A stretch of 20,000 bases of DNA from Spirogloea muscicola (GCA_009602725.1 WELB01000016.1:121766-141765), one strand, 5' to 3'; shown: positions 1 through 8,055, counted from the stretch's first letter. Program-made: numbers and translations. Notes: generated by a model not told the origin, from the letters alone.

Positions 1-29
1 GCCCCGGCCGCCGCGCCGCGGCCCGGGCC

Positions 30-1273
30 ATGGCGCCCGGGAGGGGCGGGCAGCAGGGCGAGGCCGGCGTCCGTGCGGAGGCGCGTGAGATGCTCCGCTC
101 CATGGCCGGCGCCGCGCCGTCGTTGGTGGTCTTCGACCTCGACTACACCATCTGGCCCTTCTGGTGGTGAGCCGCGGCCCACCGGTCGTTTGCAGACTCG
201 TCCATGTGGCCTGGGCTTAAGGGGATAACAGCAATAGTTATGAGGCCGGCTCAAGCATTGGGGCGGAGATCCAGGTTCATTATTTTGAGCAAGATTTAAG
301 CGCATGATATGGCTCCTTAGTCGTGCATACGGTGTGTTCCTGGTGTTACTGGTCGACCCCCCCGCACCTTTACCCCAAGGGTCTAACACCTAAAGTGCTT
401 CAGGGGGCCAAATAGATCCATTTTCTGCAGAAGGGGCCCTAAAGTCCCAAAAGAAGCTAAAACGAACATAACTTCAGAATTAATGAAGAGAATCATAACA
501 TGACGAAGGCCGTGCTGCATTCCGATTGGCTCTGCAAGGGCTGCTTGCTAGACACCTCGGCCTTCCGCTTAGGTTGACGGGTCCTGTGCTGGTTGTCATA
601 GCGAAGTGAGGTCGAGGCAGTCGATGCCCACGCTCTACCCACAGGCTAGGGGCGTGATTGAGGCGCTCAAAGAGACGGGCATAGCAATGGCCGTCGCCTC
701 ACGGACTCCTACTCCTGACACGGCGCGGGTCTTCCTCGACAAGCTGACTTTGACTGACAGCTTCGTAGACATGGTAAGGCACAGCTAGGCAGGGACACTG
801 CATGGCAGGCCTTGCTCGTCTTCACCAGTTTCTGCTTTCCATTGCACAAGCTATTTTCTCCTAATTGCTCGCCTGGCCCAATATTTCTATCGCAGGAGAT
901 TTACCCAAGCCGGACCCACAAAACGGATCATTTTAGGAGCATTCAGCAAAAAACGGGGGTGCCATACTCCTCCATGATCTTCTTTGACGACGAGGATCGG
1001 AACATCATCGAGGTAGACTCCTGTCTGCGATGCCACGGCTGCCTACCTACAAGTCTGCTGGAGGTATTTCATGTTGGAGTGAGGTCACCCTTCTGAGTTG
1101 CAAATTTGTGGGTGCAGTAATACTTTGATATGTGGCACATGTGGCAGGTCACACGGCTAGGGGTGACTTGCCTGCTCGTTGAAGATGGGGTGACCCTGGA
1201 AGCTTTTCAAAGAGCGCTGCATGCCTTCAAGTCCAAAACCTCCAAGAAGTCAACTACAGTTGAATCGAGTTGA
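30..1273 (+). CDS. MDP1: Magnesium-dependent phosphatase 1 (MDP-1), HAD superfamily, four exons
   Basis: The exons are 30-166, 602-773, 896-1012 and 1148-1273, giving 183 residues. Intron 1 splits a Cys codon and introns 2 and 3 are phase 0; all have GT-AG ends. HAD motif I (FDLDYT, residues 35-40) supplies the aspartyl nucleophile and is followed by the WPFW typical of this family. ASRTP (about 78-82) is motif II, the THKTDHF segment (about 110-116) carries the conserved Lys, and FFDDEDRN (about 132-139) is the acidic Mg-binding motif. Length and motif order fit eukaryotic MDP-1, a cytosolic Mg-dependent phosphatase acting on tyrosine phosphate and glycated or sugar substrates; the substrate here is not visible. 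The frame is open to the window edge, and ATGs at 90 and 102 are alternative starts. The best start is uncertain; a short N-terminal extension could be a targeting peptide. The last three exons match plant MDP1 closely. Confidence 0.9.
167..601 (+). other. Intron 1 of the MDP1 gene
   Basis: This 435-bp phase-2 intron runs from GTGAGC to a terminal TAG. Base composition falls sharply from the GC-rich first exon. I see no coding potential, RNA gene or repeat in it. Confidence 0.8.
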
Positions 1274-1935
1274 CCCTTTCATTAGATCCCCCCAGTTTCC
1301 AAAAGGTGTATAGTGGGTGCTGAAAACGAAGGCAGTAATCAAGGTAATCTATGAACATAGGGAAAGAAGCAGCAGTACATTGTATGTCATAAACGCCCTG
1401 CCATGGACGCTTAGCACCATGTTTGCACCTGGCAATTGATGACTGATTGAGCAACTATTGCCTCGCACCCAGCGAGTGGTCATGAGCACTTGAGACTCAT
1501 CGCGGAAGTTTCAGCTTGTCTGATTGTGCTGCTGCACAAGAGGGCTAGCTATTCTTTGTTGACAAGCTTACAAGCACAAGCAAACATTTCGCATGCATTC
1601 AGATGCTTGTGTCCTGTCTTACAGTCCTAGCTCTCCGGCATGCCATGACGTGAATTATGATTCTAGAACAGTTTTACCCTATCCATTCAGATTTATGCAG
1701 CCACTGTTATGGGGTTGATAGCACTACCTCCATTTGTGCCAAGATGCTGATGAATCGCCTTAATTTGCAATCAGAGAACATCTCAAATAGCAGATGGCAT
1801 AACAGGCAGCTCATCCAACTTTCACTGCATTAACAGGTAATTGTGCTTGATGAAAGTACAAGCAGCAAGCCCGCTTGATAGCAAGCCCGCTTCTCCACTT
1901 GGGTCGTAGAAGTGCAGATCTTTGCTCCAAGGGGC
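1274..1935. other. Convergent intergenic region between MDP1 and the RING gene
   Basis: No gene is supported here; the short open frames on both strands have no recognisable content. The region must hold the 3' UTRs of two converging genes. For the minus-strand RING gene, TTACA on the plus strand (TGTAA on the minus) occurs at 1619-1623 and 1568-1572, about 310-370 bases past its stop. These are plausible poly(A) signals. I found no TGTAA for MDP1 close to its stop. Confidence 0.6.
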
Positions 1936-3419
1936 TCAAGAGAGGATGAAGAGGTGCCGGTCCGCAATTTTCTTCCGACATAGCGGGCAGGAGGTAACCT
2001 GGAACAAGTGACCATGGTTGTCTCTGTGAAGAATCACTTTGTGAACAGCAGATTTCTTCTGTGGCTTGGTAGACATCACGCAGATTCGGCTACAAAGCAC
2101 GCAATCCACACTCCCCAACAACAGAACTCGCGAAGTAGCACATGAGGGGTCAGACATCGTGGGGGCCTAGCAGAGCACAGAGGCTTGCGCATTCAGATGC
2201 TGTGCATCTCTATGGTGCGAAGTGTATCAAGACGTTAAGACCCCTTGCCTGCTTGGAGCAAGCCATGCACAGGCAGGCGTGACTGCAGGGTACCAGCACA
2301 ACCCGGATCTGTTTGTCCAGCTTCAAAAGAGAGTGCTTGATCAGCCAACTGGACAGCCCATATTTGGGCAGCCCATCTGAGAATGCATAAAAATGAAGGT
2401 CGAAGGAGCTGCAGCAGCTGTCAGCCCAGACTTGTTTGCGGATCTGGTTGGAAAGTGCACAGTGGTCAGAACTGCACGCACCTCAGAGTCTAAGCAGATG
2501 CGGCACAACCACGCAACTCGCCTTTCCTGCAGTATTGGATGGGAATTTGCTGTCATGCTTCTGTGGTAGTAGTTGACTACTCAGCAGCTGTCAGACACAT
2601 GCAGAGGCACGTCAACGTCACCTTGGCACGAATGCAGGTGGTAAGGGCCGTCTGCAGCAACAAGGTCGTGTCATCGAGCCTGTCCAAGCTCAGCGCCTGC
2701 AACCAAGTAGGAAATGACTAGCATAATGAGGCAAAGCTAGAGGCAGGAGATGCTTGACACACACTTCGCACAAAGACAGGCATGGAAGCCCACTGAAGAT
2801 GGGCAGCTTTTTGCCCATCTTCAGCTCAGAAAAACTGGCAATGGGAGGAACTACGCCGTGGTCTGGCTGGCGAGCGGGCAGTGAGCTGGCTGCGCTTGGC
2901 AGGCTTTTGCAGCTCAATACCAACACCGTTATCATAAGCCTAACAGGCAAAGTCTCGCTTCACTATTCTGAAATTATCTTGATTGGGACTGAGGCTGAGG
3001 GGCAGCGGAGTCTCAGGGCAGGCTGCAGTGGGCCCGTTGCAAGGCCCCAATTGGCAGGGCCATGCTGCTGAGCTGCTAACGACAGCCTGCTACGAGAGCG
3101 TGGCGCTGGCTCGCTGCACTGTCGCCGTGCAACGTCAAGTGTGGAGGGGCTCTGCAGGCGAGCGCACCTTCCCGTCGTCCTGGATGAGCTGGGCCAGCAG
3201 CCGATTCAGGGAGTCCTGCGTGGCCGCCGCCGCCACCGCGGCAGCCGCAGCGTCAGGCGGCCTGCTCCTGGAGCAGGGGGCCGCGCCCCGCCGACGGAGG
3301 CGGCGGCGGCAGCGGCGGCGGCGGCGGCGCTGAAGGTGGCGGCTGTGCGGAATTGGGTAAGCTGCCGCCACCGCCGCCACTACCTGGTCGCCGGCGGCCT
3401 TGGAGGCGCGGTTGCCCAT
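1936..3419 (-). CDS. Small RING-type E3 ubiquitin ligase with N-myristoylation-type start, five exons
   Basis: The exons, in coding order, are 3168-3419, 2622-2696, 2482-2526, 2249-2308 and 1936-1998. All junctions are phase 0, giving 164 residues. The protein starts MGNRASK, a good N-myristoylation signal, then runs through an Arg/Ala-rich stretch coded by GCC/GGC repeats and two short helical-looking exons. The C-terminus is a complete C3HC4 RING: CRIC at 117-120, C132-x-H134-x3-C138-x2-C141, then x6 and CPLC at 148-151, followed by RKKIADRH. This spacing matches RINGs of the IAP and SP1/MUL1-like type and similar plant ligases. The RING implies E2 binding and ubiquitin transfer. Membrane tethering by myristate is inferred; the substrate is unknown. 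The donor of intron 4 is GC (CAG|GCAAGG), and the RING spacing confirms it. The start ATG lies within a GC-rich island. The family beyond the RING is not recognised. Confidence 0.8.
2697..3167 (-). other. Intron 1 of the RING gene, carrying a perfect hairpin
   Basis: This 471-bp phase-0 intron runs from GTGCGC to CAG. Several open frames cross it on both strands, but none shows a recognisable protein. It contains the perfect inverted repeat at 2793-2824. Confidence 0.7.
2793..2824. repeat. Perfect 13-bp inverted repeat with 6-base loop
   Basis: The arm CTGAAGATGGGCA at 2793-2805 is perfectly complementary to 2812-2824, with loop GCTTTT at 2806-2811. It lies inside intron 1 of the RING gene and is the only long perfect stem I noticed in the single-copy part of the window. 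It could be a small structured RNA, a splicing element or the core of a tiny foldback element. Confidence 0.75.
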
Positions 3420-3561
3420 CCNGGCGCCGGGACGGGCGTCAGGCCGCCGCCGCCAGCCAGCATGCTCGGCACGCGGCCGAGAGCGCGGCGGGCTGTGGTG
3501 CTGCGGATGCGCCGTCGGGCCGCATGGAGGAATGGAGTGTTTATTGAATAATGCATTCCCC
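3420..3561 (-). promoter_or_regulatory. Probable promoter region of the RING gene
   Basis: This is the GC-rich sequence directly upstream of the RING-gene ATG, ending in a short AT-rich patch near 3538-3555. No clear TATA box is seen. An undetermined base (n) is at 3422. LINE-derived sequence begins at about 3562, so the unique promoter DNA is at most about 140 bases. Confidence 0.4.
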
Positions 3562-3632
3562 GTTACAAGGACTCATGTAGGGCTCGGAATCTGGCCTCCC
3601 TGCCGTTTTCATGCGCACCGCGCGCCTTTCTT
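3562..3632 (+). mobile_element. LINE 3'-UTR fragment (plus orientation)
   Basis: This stretch aligns by eye with 8441-8510, the sequence that follows a LINE ORF2 end at 8413. Both end in the shared block TTTCATGCGCACCGCGCGCC followed by a pyrimidine-rich tail. It is therefore read as a severely 5'-truncated LINE copy of about 70 bases with no coding part. It lies about 140 bases upstream of the RING-gene start codon. Confidence 0.6.
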
Positions 3633-3644
3633 CTGATAGAGCGC

Positions 3645-4140
3645 CTGAGTGGCCAAGTACGAAGGCGAGCACATTGACAGAAGAAGTGGCTCTCCCAATG
3701 GGGGCAAGGGCTGTGAGAAGCCAGCCCGAAAAGAATTGACAAGGTTCGAAGGGGCCAAACTACGAGCTAAGCAGCGACTGCGGGGCCTGAAGAGGCTATG
3801 GCAGAACGGGGGAGGATGGACCACTCAGTAGTTACGAGTGAGGAGCCTCACATCCGACAGACTAGCTGCCGGTAAACTATCCCCCTGACATAGCCTCCTG
3901 ACTATCCCCATTGACAGATGTACATCACCTCCTGCTATCCTGACCCGCTCTACCAGTAACCACCAGTCAGCACGTAGAGGTCGCTAACTGATGCCCGAAC
4001 ACCGGACGGCAATCAACAAGCTCTTGAGCTACCAGCTAAGGCTTGACCAGCTTTATGATGCAACGCATGAGCCTGAGCTCGCTGTAGACAAGCTGACACT
4101 CAACGTCGCAAGAATGACAAGAAGGCTGCCGGCATGCCCA
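3645..4140 (-). mobile_element. Two overlapping decayed LINE 3' ends
   Basis: Read on the minus strand, 4140-3940 encodes a broken version of the LINE C-terminus seen intact at 4781-5428; the shared stretch includes VSACLQRAQA and ends SDLYVLTGGY. A second, independent C-terminal end (SDVRLLTRNY then stop) finishes at 3825. Both match the ending GDLYVMTRGY at 4732 and SDMHVLTRGY at 8413. Stops and frameshifts interrupt the frames. The segment 3645-3680 resembles 4665-4700, so the shared homology extends past the coding ends into the 3' UTR. These are dead remnants. Confidence 0.65.
3865..3945. repeat. Imperfect short tandem repeat in a LINE 3' UTR
   Basis: The pattern ACTATCCCC...TGACA...CCTCCTG occurs twice at roughly 30-38 base spacing and is followed by a third partial unit (CTATCCTGAC). 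It sits between the two LINE C-terminal ends and is probably a variable 3'-tail repeat of that family. Confidence 0.5.
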
Positions 4141-4400
4141 TCTGAGCTGGAAGCATACCCTTACGTCGAGCATAACCCAAACTTGCAATATTCTCCAGCA
4201 GGGTATGGAAGCGAGGGCCCATGCAGCCAGGGGATCCAGGGCGGACAGGGTACCCCGCAGGGTGCGACACCCGTCCGGTTCCCCGTATTTTATGGGGATT
4301 GCCTTTACATCATCCGCTAATTGCTATCTGCTGGTTGTCGCTTAGCCCGATCCGTTATACTACTCCGCCCATAGCTGGGACGACCTAGTACGCAATGTGG
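4141..4400. other. Unannotated spacer between LINE remnants
   Basis: I see no gene or recognisable domain. A plus-strand open frame runs from the decayed LINE into this stretch but has no coherent similarity. It is probably old transposon sequence. Confidence 0.4.
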
Positions 4401-4405
4401 AGGAA

Positions 4406-4520
4406 GAAGGGCTCGCCCATTGAGGATGGGGGCTGGAAAAGAGAAGTGGCTCTTCCAATGGGGGCCAGGTGAAGGCTGGAAAAAGGAAGGGCTCGCCCAT
4501 TGAGGATAGGGGCTGGAAAA
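4406..4520. repeat. Minisatellite, three units of about 36-41 bases
   Basis: Units at about 4406-4440, 4443-4481 and 4485-4520 share GAAG(G/T)GGCTC...CC and end in GGCTGGAAAA. The first and third are nearly identical; the middle one differs (CTTCCAATGGGGGCC). A diverged single unit is also present at about 3682-3720. The repeat lies between the LINE copies and is probably a non-coding tail or spacer repeat. Confidence 0.7.
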
Positions 4521-4731
4521 GCCAGCCCAAAAAAGAAGGAACAAGTACGAGAAGGGGGCCAGGGGAAGCCCAAAGAAAAACAAGCACAAGAAGAAACAAA
4601 GCAGCTACGAAACTCTAGCAGCAGGAAGGTGCCAAAGAAATTCGTGCATTTGAAACAAACGAAGGCCAAATGGCCAAGTACAAACGCAAGCACATCTTAA
4701 GACCTACATAACCTACAATAGATTGACCCGC

Positions 4732-5428
4732 TCAGTAACCACGGGTCATAACATAAAGGTCGCCAACCGATGCCTGAATACTAGATGGCAGATACGAAGC
4801 CCTTCTGCCACCAACCAGCTCGCCCAGCTTTCTGGTGCAAAGCATTAGCCTGAGCACGCTGCAAACAGGCCGAAACTCGTCGTCGCAACAACGACAGATA
4901 TGCAGCTGGCAAGCCCATCTCAGCCAGGAACACATCTGCATGTCGTGTGTAGCCTGGATTGGCTAGGTTTTGAAGGAGAGTAAGGAAACGAGGACCTAAG
5001 CAGCCAAAGATGTCGATTGCCGCTGGCAGGAGCTGATCACATCGGGGGTAATGGGAGTAGTGTTGCAACTTTCTTTGTTCAGCACTGCCCACTGCGTGGC
5101 CAGCGATGTGTGTCGATGCTGGACCTTTATAGGCCTCCGTAACCGCAACATCGACCAAGACCCGTGGTCCTCCACCAGGTTGCACGCCCACAATGTCAAG
5201 TGTGCGGCGATAATGACGTCGCTGGGCATCCGTGGTGATAGGCATAATGTTGTTCACTTCCACGACCGCATGGTACCTGGCGTCGCGCATCAAACCCGCC
5301 AGAGCATCACGAAGGAGGTTGTGGATGCCCACCACTTCTGGTCCAGTTGGGCATCGCAGCATGTGAGTGGCGAGCTCAGTACCCTCAGCACGGAAGCCGC
5401 ACTCACACTGGCGCACCCCAATCAGGCC
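4732..5428 (-). pseudogene. LINE (non-LTR retrotransposon) ORF2 C-terminal part, 5'-truncated
   Basis: A minus-strand frame open for about 215 codons (about 5428-4781) carries a Cys/His motif near its start (CECGF...H-x3-CP), typical of the zinc finger downstream of reverse transcriptase in plant and algal LINEs. It is followed by RRTLDIVGVQPGG and VLVDVAVTEAYKG, resembling the conserved post-RT segment of these proteins. The frame then stops, but the natural end (GDLYVMTRGY, stop at 4732) is reached in the next frame, so one frameshift is present. The reverse transcriptase and endonuclease are absent. The upstream edge is a sharp junction at about 5429, where identity with the gypsy-type gag begins, consistent with a 5'-truncated LINE inserted into, or joined to, that gag. 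Confidence 0.75.
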
Positions 5429-5603
5429 TGTGAGAAGTTCGACTCGGCGCAAGTTCCTTGGCAACAGGCCCTCTTGGCAATAGCCGTCCGGAGCTGTGCC
5501 AACTCTTTAACCATTTCCTCCAGTGCAGCCGGTCAAATCGCTGGCCGAAAAGGACTGGGGCGCGCACTGGAGTTTCCGACTCCATGCCTTCCAGGGGAGG
5601 CAC
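5429..5603 (-). pseudogene. N-terminal fragment of a gypsy-type gag (left arm)
   Basis: The minus frame starts MPPLEGMESETPVRAPV at 5603, the same start as the gag at 8715 on the plus strand. Similarity continues to the junction with the LINE at 5429, where the shared sequence CTTCTCACAG ends. Frames shift within the copy. It is the mirror copy of 8715-8887. Confidence 0.75.
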
Positions 5604-5800
5604 TGAGTGATCAATTCAGGTTCCACTGGTCAGCATACCACGCCTCCACACTGGATTGCAAGACACCGCAAAATTGGTGGCCACCAGCAAGCGAGCAAAC
5701 AGGACAGCACGCTAACACCATCCCTCCAAACAACAGCAAGGCAGACAAGAAACTTCCTAGAAGGCCCAAGACCGGAGCACAAACCCGAGCTTGGTGGAGC
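5604..5800 (-). mobile_element. Leader / 5' untranslated segment of the gypsy-type element (left arm)
   Basis: This is the inverted counterpart of about 8510-8714. It is non-coding and directly precedes the gag start in both arms. At about 5795-5824 it meets the copia LTR, and the same joint is present in the right arm, so the two elements were already joined before the inverted duplication. Confidence 0.6.
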
Positions 5801-5823
5801 GATAACCGTTACCGCCTAACAGC

Positions 5824-6297
5824 TGCCGATTTTCAACGCCCACGCACAGGTAGGCAATCCGCCGACAAACGTGGTATGCGTGCGAAGGCGAATCTGGCGC
5901 CTGATGCCGTTGGTCGTGGCGCGGAGCAGTATGGCTCCTCTACTCGGCGAGGCACGCGCGAATCTGCGCAGCGCAGGACTGCCCTGTGGCGCCGCCGTCA
6001 GGCGGCGACTCCACCTCTCGGGCACCAGCCAGCAAGTAGCCCACCAAGGGCCAGCCACGGATGCCTCGCAGCGAGCCGGCGACGGGCTGCGGCAGCAGGC
6101 AGCAGCGGGGCTGCGCCTCTCTCTCTGAGCCAGCAGCAGCCACAGCGGCAGCAGCGGCAGCGGCGGCGGCAGCAGCTCCACACGGGAGCTGCAGCAAATC
6201 CCCGCAAGGCGTGACAGTGGCGGCTGCGGCTTGCAGCAATTCCCTGTGCGCTTCGTCTTTGAACACCAGCACAGATGGCAGAGCTCAAAACTGTACA
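5824..6297 (+). mobile_element. Copia-type LTR (left arm)
   Basis: This roughly 470-base non-coding segment ends CTGTACA immediately before a Met-tRNA-type primer binding site, which marks its 3' edge at 6297. The 5' edge is less sure; TGCCG at 5824 is the likeliest start because both arms share it. A GCA/GCG repeat tract lies at about 6125-6178. The mirror LTR is at 7553-8015. Long open frames on both strands reflect the GC-rich repeats rather than genes. Confidence 0.6.
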
Positions 6298-6636
6298 TGG
6301 TATCAGAGGCTTGGTGGCCGGAATCGAACGCTTTGAGGGCAAGAAACTGGCGGATGTGGCGGATGAAGGTCGAGAGGACTCTCCACGCGTACCGGCTCTG
6401 CAGCGTCGTGCTAGGGAAAGGACCGGCATCCGATGCGCCGGAGAAAGCCTCTCAGGATTGGGAGGAGCAGAACGCAGTCATCCTAGCCTTCTTAATGAAT
6501 AGCCTGGTCAGCATCACCTCACTCGGATTAAGCCAGCAGGCACTGCTGCAGAAGCTTGGGGAAAGCTGGTGGCATATTGTGAACCAACAGGCCAACAGAA
6601 GATGCTGACGGTGCGGCAGAGGCTTCTGAACTTCAA
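6275..6636 (+). pseudogene. Copia gag-like fragment (left arm), frameshifted
   Basis: Across two frames the sequence reads GLVAGIERFEGK, then WRMWRMKVERTL...YRL, then EKASQDWEEQNAV and FLMNSL. This is the F-x-G...W-x3-M...L pattern of copia gag (DUF4219/UBN2 type). An extra base after the FEGK codons breaks the frame relative to the mirror copy at 7318-7575. Another shift occurs near 6507. At about 6636 the gag is cut and the sequence turns back on itself. No active protein can be made. Confidence 0.75.
6298..6315 (+). promoter_or_regulatory. Retrotransposon primer binding site (initiator tRNA-Met type), left arm
   Basis: TGGTATCAGAGGC starting at 6298 matches the complement of the 3' end of initiator tRNA-Met, the standard Ty1/copia primer site. 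It sits directly after the LTR end TGTACA and before the gag region. The mirror site is at 7541-7552 on the minus strand. Confidence 0.8.
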
Positions 6637-6720
6637 TCTGAGTGAGGTGATGCTGATCCAGGCTATTCAGAAGGTCAGGACGACTGCGTTGTGCTCCTCC
6701 CACTCCTGAGAAGCTTTCTC
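6440..6720. repeat. Inner inverted repeat within the left arm (gag foldback)
   Basis: The gag stretch from GAGAAAGCCTCTCAGG (about 6440) to CTCACTCGGATT (about 6530) is repeated in inverted orientation from AATCTGAGTGAG (about 6638) to about 6720. The unpaired loop of about 105 bases is the middle of the gag. It is a palindrome nested inside the larger palindrome; its mirror lies at about 7126-7420. Confidence 0.75.
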
Positions 6721-6726
6721 TAAGCT

Positions 6727-6960
6727 GTGTGTACGGCGGCGTATCTGCGAGCCAGATGTCCAACGAGGGCAGTGCAGGGGACAATGCCGGAAGAACTGTG
6801 GACGGGTAGGAAACCAGACATCTCACATCTGAGAGTCTCCGGGTGTAATGCATATGTGCACAAGCCCATAGAGATGCGTAACAAACTGGATCCCAAGAGC
6901 ACAAAGGCCATCTTTGTGGGGTACGATGCAGACACGAAAGGGTACAGAATGTTGGATCCA
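6727..6960 (+). pseudogene. Copia integrase fragment
   Basis: The plus frame reads AAYLRARCPTRAV, then PEELWTGRKPDISHLRVSGC, then KAIFVGYDADTKGYRMLDP. This is the well-known block at the C-terminal end of the Ty1/copia integrase core (PEELW...HLRVFGC...GIFVGY). It follows directly on the inverted gag, so protease and the integrase catalytic core are missing. The last third (6894-6953) is the only single-copy part of the palindrome. Confidence 0.85.
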
Positions 6961-7125
6961 GTTTGTTACGCAACTCTATGGGCTTGTGCACATATGCATT
7001 ACACCCGGAGACTCTCAGATGTGAGATGTCTGCTTTCCTACCCGTCCACAGTTCTCCAGCATTGTCCCCTGCACTGCCCTCGTTGGACATCTGGCTCGCA
7101 GATACGCCGCCGTACACACAGCTTA
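6954..7125 (-). pseudogene. Inverted copy of the copia integrase fragment
   Basis: This is the reverse complement of 6727-6893. On the minus strand it reads GELWTGRKADISHLRVSGC and MRNKLDP-like sequence with a few substitutions and a one-base difference at PEEL. It forms the inner part of the right arm. Confidence 0.8.
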
Positions 7126-7420
7126 GAGAAAGCCTCTCAGGAGTGGGAGGAGCACAACGCAGTCGTTCTGACCTTCTTCATGAATAGCCTGGATCAGCAT
7201 CACCTCACTCAGATTGAGGTTCAGAAGCCTCTGCTGCACCATCAGCATCTTCTGTTGGCCTGTTGGTTCACAATATGCCACCAGCTTTCCCCAAGCTTCT
7301 GCAGCAGTGCCTGCTGGCTAAATCTGAGTGAGGTGATGCTGATCCAGGCTATTCATTAAGAAGGCTAGGACTACTGCGTTGTGCTCCTCCCAATCCTGAG
7401 AGGCTTTCTCCGGCGCATCG
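7126..7420. repeat. Inner inverted repeat within the right arm (gag foldback)
   Basis: The mirror of 6440-6720: a plus-oriented gag piece (EKASQEWEEHNAV, about 7126-7200) followed by an inverted piece (about 7320-7420), with the gag middle as loop. Its presence in both arms shows the small foldback existed before the large inverted duplication. Confidence 0.75.
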
Positions 7421-7575
7421 GATGCCGGTCCTTTCCCTAGCACGACGCTCCAGAGCCGGTACGCGCGGAGAGTCATCTCGACCTTCATCCGCCACATCCG
7501 CCAGTCCTTGCCCTCAAAGCGTTTGATTCCGGCCACCAAGCCTCTGATACCATGTACAGATTTGAGCTCTGCCAT
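7318..7575 (-). pseudogene. Copia gag fragment (right arm), better preserved copy
   Basis: The minus frame is open for 85 codons: GLVAGIKRFEGKDWRMWRMK, then LRAYRLWSVVLG, then VLAFLMNSLDQHHLTQI. It keeps the frame that the left copy has lost. It shows the canonical copia gag F-x-G, W-x3-M and LW-x-V pattern. It overlaps the primer binding site at its upstream end, so the true start codon is unclear, and it is cut at the foldback joint. Confidence 0.8.
7541..7552 (-). promoter_or_regulatory. Retrotransposon primer binding site, right arm
   Basis: On the minus strand this reads TGGTATCAGAGG directly after the LTR end TGTACA (7553-7558). It is the mirror of 6298-6309. Confidence 0.75.
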
Positions 7576-8015
7576 CTGTGCTGGTATTCAAAGACGAAGC
7601 GCACAGGAAATTGCTGCAAGCCGCAACCGCCACTGTCACGCCTTGCGGGGATGTGCTGCAGCTCCCGTGTGGAGCTGCTGCCGCCGCCGCTGCCGCTGCT
7701 GCCGCTGTGGCTGCTGCTGGCTCAGAGAGAGAGGCGCAGCCCCGCTGCTGCCTGCTGCCGCAGCCCGTCGCCGGCTCGCTGCGAGGCGTCCGTGGCTGGC
7801 CCTTGGTGGCTGGTGCCCGAGAGGTGGAGTCGCCGCCTGACGGCGGCGCCACAGGGCAGTCCTGCGCTGCGCAGATTCGCGCATGCCTCGCCGAGTAGAG
7901 GAGCCATATTGCTCCGCGCCACGACCAACGGCATCAGGCGCCAGATTCGCCTTCGCACACATACCACGTCTGTCGGCGGATTGCCTACCTGTGCGTGGGC
8001 GTTGAATTCCGGCAG
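7553..8015 (-). mobile_element. Copia-type LTR (right arm)
   Basis: This is the inverted counterpart of 5824-6297, with a 12-bp shorter stretch near 7810 and scattered substitutions. It ends outward at the GGTAACGGTTATCGCTCTACC segment shared with the left arm (outer edge approximate). Confidence 0.6.
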
Positions 8016-8040
8016 GTGTTAGGCGGTAACGGTTATCGCT

Positions 8041-8055
8041 CTACCAACTAGCGAG
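8041..8055. repeat. Left target-site-like duplication of the LINE insertion
   Basis: CTACCAACTAGCGAG at 8041-8055 resembles CTACCAAGCTCGAG at 8510-8523. The left arm of the palindrome has only one such site (rc near 5787-5800) and no LINE, so the pair brackets an insertion unique to the right arm. Confidence 0.6.

Noticed and set aside
3135-3551. Plus-strand open frames through the GCC/GGC tract
   Set aside because: They are shadows of the RING-gene first exon, which has a splice-consistent continuation into a complete RING on the minus strand.
5787-5850. A tRNA-derived SINE suggested by TTGGTAGAGCGATAACC
   Set aside because: Matches to A- and B-box consensus are partial and no cloverleaf forms. 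The stretch is better explained as the joint between the gypsy-type leader and the copia LTR.
5051-6214. A 387-codon plus-strand open frame
   Set aside because: It is antisense to the LINE and gypsy-type gag pieces and then runs through the copia LTR and its GCA repeats. It joins unrelated elements and has no domain of its own.
6298-6330. A tRNA T-arm-like stretch (complement GTTCGATTCCGGCC) next to the primer binding site
   Set aside because: No acceptor, D or anticodon arm can be folded around it. The tRNA likeness beyond the primer site is probably coincidence, and the mirror copy has lost the TTCGA.
7552-8022. An antisense open frame of about 156 codons conserved in both LTR copies (also 5816-6298)
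   Set aside because: The copies are recent duplicates and GC-rich repeats keep several frames open on both strands. The difference between them is a 12-base indel, which proves nothing about selection.
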